From an uncultured Planctomycetaceae bacterium (GTDB lineage Bacteria; Planctomycetota; Planctomycetia; Planctomycetales; Planctomycetaceae): 5,079 nt of DNA. The stretch is taken from positions 1 through 5,079 of the forward strand of contig CAIXQV010000889.1 in the NCBI GenBank assembly GCA_903921605.1, read 5' to 3'. The notes beneath the pieces were generated by a model. That model saw only the letters and a list, made by a program, of their open reading frames with translations, did not search any database and was not told the DNA's origin. Positions 1-4,678 of this stretch are shown here, one piece after another. Position numbers and translations under genes: made by a program. Each line of letters starts with the position of its first letter. Positions within the stretch are counted from its first letter, which is position 1.

Positions 1-68
1 AGGTCTTGAATCACAGAGAGACATGATAACCAAGGGTGCCTGTCCCGGTTTTGTGAGTGCCTTCAAAT

Positions 69-139
69 AACCCGGTGGTGTAATGGTAACACATCAGATT
101 TTGGTTCTGATTTTCCAGGTTCGAGTCCTGGCCGGGTTA
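69..139 (+). tRNA. tRNA-Gln (anticodon UUG)
   Basis: The sequence folds into a complete cloverleaf. The acceptor stem AACCCGG (69-75) pairs with CCGGGTT (132-138), with discriminator A139. The D arm is GTG/CAC (78-80/90-92) around the loop TAATGGTAA. The anticodon stem TCAGA/TCTGA (94-98/106-110) encloses the loop TTTTGGT, giving anticodon TTG at 101-103, which reads CAA (and by wobble CAG) as glutamine. The variable region is short (111-114). The T arm CCAGG/CCTGG (115-119/127-131) carries the loop TTCGAGT. The 3' CCA is not encoded (TTAATT follows), so CCA-adding enzyme is required. I saw no well-spaced promoter in the 68 bases upstream, so transcription may begin there from a weak box or outside the window. 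A strong terminator follows 38 bases later. Confidence 0.97.
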
Positions 140-176
140 ATTTTCTTGATGCGAAAAATCGCTATCTGATACGCAG

Positions 177-212
177 ACCCCCGCAGAACTCTTGTGTTCT
201 GCGGGGGTTTTT
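177..212 (+). terminator. Rho-independent terminator of the tRNA-Gln transcript
   Basis: A 13-bp perfect stem (177-189 with 196-208, containing CCCCCGCAGAAC/GTTCTGCGGGGG) closes a 6-base loop (190-195). It runs directly into a T tract ending at 212. The uridine tail is on the plus strand only. It therefore terminates the tRNA transcript, and does not serve the minus-strand gene that ends at 429. Confidence 0.93.
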
Positions 213-428
213 ACGTTCGCGGAATCGTGAGTCTCCGTTGCTTCCCACGGCTGCGTTCTGACGAGCCTATGGAAACTCACTTTGTTCGACGAATTCTTTC
301 TCAGCCAGAACGTCCTGCGGAGTGCGATGGACCACTTCTTTATGGCTGTTCCGCCCAGCATCGCCGCTGGAATTGATCTTTGCTTCGTACAGATACGAAA
401 AATTCGCCCCGCACGGTGAAAGACTTCA

Positions 429-1646
429 CTAACGTCCCTCAAAGCGAGGTGGACGTTTGGTGGAGAATGCATTGAGGCCTTCCTGAGCGTCCGGAAGTTC
501 GAGGCAGCGAAGATAAGCTTCGGTGTCTGCTCGATAAGCCACTTTCGGCTGAGACCCTTCGTCCAGATGCACCAGGCGTTTTGTTTCCCGCAACGCGGCG
601 GCTGGCATTTGCAACAATCTCTCGGCCAACTGATGACCTCGTTTCAGCAAAGCCGCACCAGAGACCACTTCATTGACCAGCCCCCATTCGAGCGCTCGGG
701 CCGATGTGATTGGTTCGCCCATCAGGCAGAGTTCTAATGCTCGCGACTTGCCGACCAGTGCAGTGAGTTGAGCGATCCCGTAACCCGGTGGCCAGCCCAG
801 TCGAATCTCCGGCATTGCAAATCGAGCACTGTGCGTCGCGATGCGAAGATCGGCGGAGTAGGCCGCGACACAGCCTCCACCAAAAGCATCGCCGTTGATC
901 AGGGCGATAACAGGCTGCGGCAAACGCTCGAAAGCCAGGTACATTTCTGCCTGACGCAGGCTTAAAGTTCTTGCCGTGTCGGTTGAGAGTGACTTCAACT
1001 CCTTCACATCGTCGCCAGCGCAGAAAGCAACACCAGCCCCGGTCAACAGCACGACGCGCACCTCCTGCGGATGTCCGAGGAGCCATCCCACGAGCATTTC
1101 AAGCTCACTGGTCATCTCCACGTTGACGGCATTCAGTGACCGAGGCCGATTCAGGGTGACAGTGGCAATGCGATTGGCAACGGTGACCAGCAACGTTTTG
1201 AATTCCGGCAGCGAACCGGTATTGGCCTGAAGCGTCATCGCGCGTCCTGTATCTTCTGTGGTCTTCTGAAGATTTTCGATAATGCGGCTGACCTGAACCA
1301 GCGCACGGGTATGAGTTCCGCGGCCCAGAAGTCGATCTCCGGCCCACGCTTCAATATCGAAACTGATGCGGCGGCCGTCGATTTGGGTGACGATCGCTTT
1401 CCCGATCACAGCCGCCCCGATGCAAGCTCCGCCAACGTGCTGAATGTTGACTTCTGTACCAACGGACTCTTCACCGGGCTCAAGAAACGGCCGCAATGCT
1501 TCTCGCCCCGCGCGTTCCATGAGCAAAATCATATTGGGAGTTGAGAACACGGTTGCTCGGGAGTCTCCTCCAAGCGTGATCACCATGGAAGCGTCGACGA
1601 TCCATGTCAATGTGCCAACGGCCCCAATGCTCAAACCAAGTTTCAT
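429..1646 (-). CDS. Fusion protein: FlK-like hotdog acyl-CoA thioesterase + crotonase (enoyl-CoA hydratase/isomerase) domain
   Basis: A 405-aa cytoplasmic protein (no signal or TM segment) with two acyl-CoA-acting folds. Residues 1 to about 120 match the FlK (fluoroacetyl-CoA thioesterase-like) hotdog family: Thr36, Glu44 and His70 sit at a constant offset of 6 from FlK's Thr42/Glu50/His76, and Gly63 aligns with Gly69 (alignment from memory). FlK's two gating Phe residues align with Gly27 and Arg30, so fluoroacetyl-CoA specificity is unlikely. After a linker (about 121-148), residues 150-405 form a full-length crotonase domain. It has oxyanion-hole segments AFCAGDD (207-213) and GDAFGGGC (252-259), the PE-LG segment with Glu280, and the usual C-terminal KRPPRFEGR. 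The position of rat hydratase Glu144 is Val260, so classical hydration is doubtful. Substrate is unknown. The ATG start fits FlK's own N-terminus, although no good Shine-Dalgarno precedes it. It lies 43 bp after the small membrane-protein gene and may be co-transcribed. ATG at residue 137 is a possible internal start. Confidence 0.9.
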   Translation of the reverse strand: MKLGLSIGAVGTLTWIVDASMVITLGGDSRATVFSTPNMILLMERAGREALRPFLEPGEESVGTEVNIQHVGGACIGAAVIGKAIVTQIDGRRISFDIEAWAGDRLLGRGTHTRALVQVSRIIENLQKTTEDTGRAMTLQANTGSLPEFKTLLVTVANRIATVTLNRPRSLNAVNVEMTSELEMLVGWLLGHPQEVRVVLLTGAGVAFCAGDDVKELKSLSTDTARTLSLRQAEMYLAFERLPQPVIALINGDAFGGGCVAAYSADLRIATHSARFAMPEIRLGWPPGYGIAQLTALVGKSRALELCLMGEPITSARALEWGLVNEVVSGAALLKRGHQLAERLLQMPAAALRETKRLVHLDEGSQPKVAYRADTEAYLRCLELPDAQEGLNAFSTKRPPRFEGR

Positions 1647-1689
1647 AAACGAAGAGTCTCAGATTGATGCAACGATTGGCCAAACGGAA

Positions 1690-2253
1690 TCAGTATCTGG
1701 AATCTACCGACGATGTGGTTGCGGAGTCCAGATCAGCCCAGTCGGGCGGAGTATAGCGAATCGTGTCCGTATCTGTCTTCGTTCGCAGGTACATCCATGT
1801 CGCCAGCGCCGCTCCGGGCATTCCGAAGCAGGCGGCGAATGCCCCGAACCCCAGTGAGTCGGCCCGAAACCCACTCAGCCCCGCCGTTGCGAGGAAGCCC
1901 GAGAGACCTCCGCAAAAAGCCGCCAGGGCAACCACCGTCGATTTCCGAATGGTTGGTCCATGCGTCAATCTTATGACGTTCAACACAAACACCGAAACGG
2001 GGATTGAGCACAACAGGGCCAAAATAAATCCGAACACGGTGCCGAAGATCGGGAAGAGGAATGTCCCGAAGATCGCGCCGGATATCGCTGTGCCGGCGAT
2101 ACAGCTCATCGCGGCTGGCATCAATACTCCTCGCGGGACGGTATTCGACCGAGTCTCAGCGATCTGGCAGTAGGAGGCAGGAATCTCATAGGGGTTTCCG
2201 CCAACACTCGAACCAAATTGAGCACTTTCTTCCAGCGTCGTTTCGTGCCGCAT
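1690..2253 (-). CDS. Small four-TM membrane protein, unknown function, NPYEIP motif
   Basis: I do not recognise the family. From the start chosen here the protein has 187 aa. A hydrophilic N-terminus carries NPYEIP at residues 20-25, resembling the NPYxxP-type motif often seen at the start of planctomycete membrane proteins (recalled, not searched). Four hydrophobic Gly/Ala-rich segments follow at about 43-63, 68-94, 105-128 and 135-156, then a roughly 30-residue polar tail. The TM segments contain small-residue repeats suited to tight helix packing, and there are no visible catalytic or metal-binding motifs. The start is uncertain. ATG at 2251-2253 has GGAG eight bases upstream and is preferred. 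ATG at 2275-2277 (195 aa) has a weaker CAGG, and TTG at 2299-2301 (203 aa) has GAGAGG directly abutting it, too close to work well. The fusion enzyme follows after 43 bp with no terminator visible between, so a two-gene transcript is plausible. Confidence 0.8.
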   Translation of the reverse strand: MRHETTLEESAQFGSSVGGNPYEIPASYCQIAETRSNTVPRGVLMPAAMSCIAGTAISGAIFGTFLFPIFGTVFGFILALLCSIPVSVFVLNVIRLTHGPTIRKSTVVALAAFCGGLSGFLATAGLSGFRADSLGFGAFAACFGMPGAALATWMYLRTKTDTDTIRYTPPDWADLDSATTSSVDSRY

Positions 2254-2295
2254 GCGACTGGCTCCATCAGGGACCATTGATGCCTGAACTGATTG

Positions 2296-2318
2296 AGGCA
2301 ACCTCTCAAGGCAACCTC
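2296..2318. repeat. Two direct copies of AGGCAACCTC, 13-bp period
   Basis: AGGCAACCTC occurs at 2296-2305 and again at 2309-2318. The copies lie in the probable leader of the small membrane-protein gene, 43 bases or more upstream of its preferred ATG. A 13-bp period is not a full number of helical turns. They may be a regulator half-site pair, a small duplication or coincidence. Confidence 0.4.
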
Positions 2319-2448
2319 AGGTTTCGAACCGCTGGTCTCCAGGCTGATTAACGAAAAACGTTCAAGAGAGCCTGAGAGACGAACGTGTTGAATCCAGACG
2401 ATGGCGGAACAATTGTGGGAGTCAACTTAATTCGCAGTAAGGACTTCT

Positions 2449-2642
2449 GCCGGCTTTCTTGTCCACATTCACAATTGAATGCTGACTAAGAACCAGTGCC
2501 GAAATACGTTCCCGAAATCACAACCCGACGCGTAAGTGAGGGATCGGTGCCGCGCAGAGATATCCCTCACTGAAGTTTCGGGTTGTGATTTCTCGTCACA
2601 GTAAAAGCAGGTTGTTATTTCGGGACTGTTCCTAAAGCCGGC
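2449..2642. repeat. Possible MITE-like element with short terminal inverted repeats
   Basis: The interval is bounded by GCCGGCTTT (2449-2457) and its inverse AAAGCCGGC (2634-2642). Inside these, AGAACCAGTGCCGAAATAC (2489-2507) matches the reverse complement of about 2613-2633 with small differences. TCCCGAAATCACAAC (2510-2524) matches the reverse complement of 2611-2625 at 14 of 15 bases. The core palindrome lies at 2514-2592. No open reading frame of note is inside, so if mobile it would depend on a transposase elsewhere. A TCT on each side could be a 3-bp target duplication, but that is weak. The outer boundaries are my inference. Confidence 0.4.
2514..2592. repeat. Two-tier perfect inverted repeat (REP/BIME-like palindrome)
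   Basis: The outer arms GAAATCACAACCCGA (2514-2528) and its exact reverse complement (2578-2592) pair over 15 bp. A symmetrical 6 x 6 internal loop follows (2529-2534 against 2572-2577). The inner arms AGTGAGGGAT (2535-2544) and ATCCCTCACT (2562-2571) then pair over 10 bp around a 17-base loop. There is no T tract at either foot, so it is not an ordinary intrinsic terminator. From memory, closely similar motifs around CCCGACGCGTAAG are scattered through several planctomycete genomes. That suggests a dispersed repeat family, but I have not verified it. Confidence 0.85.
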
Positions 2643-2653
2643 TCTTACAAGCG

Positions 2654-2685
2654 AAAAAAGCCCGGTTCGATAACGAACCGGGCTT
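2654..2685 (-). terminator. Rho-independent terminator of the Hsp70 gene
   Basis: A 12-bp perfect stem (2658-2669 with 2674-2685, core GCCCGGTTCG/CGAACCGGGC) closes an ATAA/TTAT tetraloop. Read on the minus strand it runs into T residues opposite A2654-2659. It ends 60 bases beyond the Hsp70 stop codon. It shows that the Hsp70 message ends here and that no lid-coding segment lies further downstream in the same transcript. Confidence 0.92.
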
Positions 2686-2745
2686 CTTTGAGTTCAGAGA
2701 CTTCACGCGACGTTTAACCGTCGCAGAGCCAGCACGCGGGGAAGG

Positions 2746-4323
2746 TTATTCCACGTCGTACTCGTTCTGCAGAGTTGAAAGAGCGTCAGTGATCTGGCCT
2801 TCGTTCAGACCGCTGTCGCGAACGATTTCGGCACTGGCCTGGTTGTTGCCAGTCAGTTCCTTCGCCGTCGCGCTGATTCGGCCTGAGCCGTCATAGGAGT
2901 AAGTAATTTCGATCGGTGAGCCCTTTGGCAGAGACTGTGGGAGATTGGTGATACGGAAGTCACCAATCAATTCGCAGGCTGCTGGATCGATGGCATCGCC
3001 TTCGAGAATTTCGACGTGAATTCGTTGCTGACCATCGGCGTTGGTTCCGAATCGCTGCTTCACGTTGTGAGGAATCGGGGAGTTCTTCGGAATCATGATA
3101 TGGTTGATCTTGCGAGTCTTGTCCTTTGGATCGCTGATCTTGATACCAAGTGAGTGCGAGTTGACGTCGGTGGTCCTGACGGAGTTCAGACGCTTCTGAA
3201 CCACATCCACGATACCGCCCGTGTTCACACCATTTCGAGCCTGCAGAATGGCCGCGTGAATCGCTGCACCTTCAGCAACGGCTCGTTCGGGAGCCAGAGC
3301 ACGCGAAGGTTCTCGCTGACAGACTTCACGAAGCATTTGTTCAACCACTGGCATATAGGTCGAACCACCGACCAGCACCAGTTCGTCCAGGGTTCCCGGA
3401 GCCACACCAGACTGCTGCAACACGAGTTCTGTTGTGTCTTTCGTTCGCTGCAGCAGGTCGGCTGTCATGCGTTCGTATTCCGTACGAGACAGCGAAACGG
3501 ACAAGGTGTTACCCTTGTAGTAGACGCTGATTGGAACCTGCATCTTGGAGCTGAGGTCGCGTTTGGCGTCTTCCGCTTCCTGATGGAAGGTCAGCATGGT
3601 TTCCGGATCTTCGCTTGGATCCACACCGAACTTACGCTTGAACTGCTCGACCAGATGGTCAGACAGTCGCTTACTCCAGTCAAGACCTCCCAGCATCACG
3701 TCACCGTCTGTCGCCAGAACGCGGAAGCTGGTTGGAGTGTATCGAACGACGGTCACGTCGAAAGTACCGCCCCCAAGGTCGTAAACCAGAATGGTTCGCT
3801 CTTCGGCCTTCAAATCAGCGCGTCCCAGTTCGCCCTTGCTCCAGGCATAGGCCAGAGTCGCAGCCGTTGGTTCGTTGATGATGTCAATGACATTGAGGCC
3901 AGCGATACGACCTGCGTCCTGAGTGGCCTTGCGGCGAACGTCATTGAAGTAATAAGGGACAGTGATCACAGCATTCGCGATCGGTCCGATAATTTTCTCG
4001 GCGTCCTGCTTCATCTTTTTCAGAATCAGAGCAGATATGAACTCCGGGGTCAGTTTTTTGTTCTGATACACCACGTAGAAGTTCTTATTGCCCATCTCAC
4101 GCTTGATGGCTTCAACGATTGATTCCGGATTGGCCACCGAAATTCGTTCGAATGATGGTCCGACCACGACTCGGTCTTCGTCCAACAGCACTACTGAAGG
4201 AGTGATGTCTCGGCCGTCGGCATTCTGAAGGACCTTTGGATTTCCATCGTGGTCCAGCATCGCGATCGCGCTGTACGTGGTTCCTAAATCGATGCCGACT
4301 GTATGTCCCTCAAGAAACTTCAT
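2746..4323 (-). CDS. Hsp70/DnaK-family chaperone lacking the C-terminal lid
   Basis: A 525-aa cytoplasmic ATP-dependent chaperone-family protein; DnaK is about 640 aa. The nucleotide-binding domain (1 to about 365) is complete: phosphate loop 1 GIDLGTTYS (10-18), Lys74 in IKREMG (the catalytic-Lys region), NEPTAATLAYA (150-160), phosphate loop 2 YDLGGGTFDV (181-190) and adenosine motif LVGGSTYMP (317-325). It lacks the roughly 24-residue subdomain IB insert of proteobacterial DnaK, as Gram-positive DnaKs do. The beta substrate-binding domain spans about 388-495, starting at HSLGIKI. Two parts differ from DnaK. The DVLLLD-type linker is replaced by a longer polar stretch (about 363-389, including NSVRTTDVNSH). 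The chain also ends at SGLNEGQITDALSTLQNEYDVE, just into lid helix A, with no acidic EEVD-like tail beyond a short EYDVE. ATG is preceded by GAGGG. No grpE or dnaJ is adjacent. It is probably a specialised paralogue and not the housekeeping DnaK, so I give no symbol. Confidence 0.94.
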   Translation of the reverse strand: MKFLEGHTVGIDLGTTYSAIAMLDHDGNPKVLQNADGRDITPSVVLLDEDRVVVGPSFERISVANPESIVEAIKREMGNKNFYVVYQNKKLTPEFISALILKKMKQDAEKIIGPIANAVITVPYYFNDVRRKATQDAGRIAGLNVIDIINEPTAATLAYAWSKGELGRADLKAEERTILVYDLGGGTFDVTVVRYTPTSFRVLATDGDVMLGGLDWSKRLSDHLVEQFKRKFGVDPSEDPETMLTFHQEAEDAKRDLSSKMQVPISVYYKGNTLSVSLSRTEYERMTADLLQRTKDTTELVLQQSGVAPGTLDELVLVGGSTYMPVVEQMLREVCQREPSRALAPERAVAEGAAIHAAILQARNGVNTGGIVDVVQKRLNSVRTTDVNSHSLGIKISDPKDKTRKINHIMIPKNSPIPHNVKQRFGTNADGQQRIHVEILEGDAIDPAACELIGDFRITNLPQSLPKGSPIEITYSYDGSGRISATAKELTGNNQASAEIVRDSGLNEGQITDALSTLQNEYDVE

Positions 4324-4328
4324 CGTTG

Positions 4329-4333
4329 CCCTC
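4329..4333 (-). promoter_or_regulatory. Shine-Dalgarno site of the Hsp70 gene
   Basis: On the minus strand GAGGG lies five bases before the ATG at 4321-4323. It fixes the start and places the N-terminus (MKFLEGHTVGIDLGTT) immediately ahead of the first phosphate loop, as expected for the family. Confidence 0.7.
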
Positions 4334-4447
4334 GGACTCTAAGCTAATTGAAAAATACTGACCTTGTGGACACCTTCCCTGGAACACAGTCTGACACGAA
4401 ATCCGGTCGTTGCACCAGAATGCTGCTCAGACAACCTGAATTTGGTT

Positions 4448-4480
4448 CTTCCGGAACGATACCGCCCTGTTTTCCGGAAG
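4448..4480. promoter_or_regulatory. Twin TTCCGGAA palindromes: candidate operator
   Basis: The perfect 8-bp palindrome TTCCGGAA occurs at 4449-4456 and 4472-4479, 23 bp apart, about two helical turns. The flanks make the whole a 9-bp inverted repeat, CTTCCGGAA (4448-4456) against TTCCGGAAG (4472-4480). The pair sits at or just beyond the expected start point of the candidate promoter at 4487-4515, where a repressor could block it. It could instead act as an RNA hairpin in the long leader. The regulator is unknown. Confidence 0.35.
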
Positions 4481-4486
4481 TCGTGG

Positions 4487-4515
4487 ATTCTGTCACCCGT
4501 CGCCTCACGATTCAA
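4487..4515 (-). promoter_or_regulatory. Weak candidate sigma-70-type promoter for the Hsp70 gene
   Basis: On the minus strand TTGAAT (4510-4515, 4 of 6 to the -35 consensus) is separated by 17 bases from CAGAAT (4487-4492, 4 of 6 to the -10 consensus). It would give a leader of about 155 bases. Spacing is ideal but both boxes are mediocre, so other starts are possible. Confidence 0.25.
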
Positions 4516-4660
4516 GCGGCAGTCGCGGCGAAATGCGCACTCCAGGAAGACCTGTGACGGTTTTTAGGCTTTTTGAAGCCTGTGCCGTTCGGAAAAGATG
4601 CTTTTTGACCACATCGCCGCCCTAACCGCTCGGCAATCACACTGAAAATTAACTTTTTAG

Positions 4661-4678
4661 CCTACCGGTGTCGGTAGG
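4661..4678. other. Short hairpin spanning the stop codon of the membrane-protein gene
   Basis: CCTACCG (4661-4667) pairs with CGGTAGG (4672-4678) around a four-base loop. On the minus strand it is followed by CTAAAAAG, not a T tract, so it does not look like a complete intrinsic terminator. It could act as a 3'-end stability element or be incidental. Confidence 0.3.

Larger units (their letters stand above)
2254..2745. other. Intergenic region between the Hsp70 gene and the small membrane-protein gene
   Basis: About 490 bp without a credible gene. From the Hsp70 end it holds a short 6-bp hairpin (2707-2712/2719-2724), the Hsp70 terminator (2654-2685), a nested inverted repeat (about 2449-2642) and a 13-bp-period direct repeat (2296-2318). 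A minus-strand TTGACT (2420-2425) could be a -35 box for the membrane-protein gene. No convincing -10 lies 16-18 bases from it, so it is not called as a promoter. Confidence 0.7.
4324..4661. other. 338-bp intergenic region upstream of the Hsp70 gene
   Basis: No credible gene is present on either strand. The region contains a candidate minus-strand promoter (4487-4515), two copies of TTCCGGAA (4448-4480) and a small 6-bp hairpin AGGCTT/AAGCCT (4566-4581) without a T tail. I searched by eye for CIRCE (TTAGCACTC-N9-GAGTGCTAA) and for a HAIR-type HspR site (CTTGAGT-N7-ACTCAAG), and found neither. Confidence 0.6.

Noticed and set aside
1..68. Promoter for the tRNA gene (TTGAAT at 6-11 with TGATAA at 24-29)
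   Set aside because: The spacer would be only 12 bases, too short for a sigma-70-type promoter.
69..139. The tRNA as an integration site for a mobile island
   Set aside because: No second copy of the tRNA 3' end and no integrase gene occurs in the window.
227..280. Inverted repeat GTGAGTCTCC / GGAAACTCAC downstream of the fusion-enzyme gene
   Set aside because: It pairs at only 9 of 10 bases over a 34-base spacer and has no T tail on the minus strand, so I cannot support it as a terminator.
194..376. A 60-codon plus-strand open frame after the tRNA
   Set aside because: It would begin inside the terminator hairpin and has no ribosome binding site or recognisable product.
137..472. A 111-codon minus-strand open frame
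   Set aside because: It overlaps the 3' end of the fusion-enzyme gene and runs through the tRNA terminator hairpin. The product has no family features.
3154..4122. A 322-codon open frame on the plus strand opposite the Hsp70 gene
   Set aside because: It lies wholly inside a clearly conserved Hsp70 coding sequence. The translated product has no recognisable domain and is the composition expected from an antisense frame.
4348..4567. Plus-strand open frames of 67-69 codons upstream of the Hsp70 gene
   Set aside because: They have no ribosome binding site, two overlapping frames are equally open, and the products resemble no family. The stretch fits better as Hsp70 leader and promoter DNA.
4566..4581. 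AGGCTT/AAGCCT hairpin as a terminator
   Set aside because: The stem is only 6 bp and neither strand has a T tract after it; the T run lies before the stem on the plus strand.
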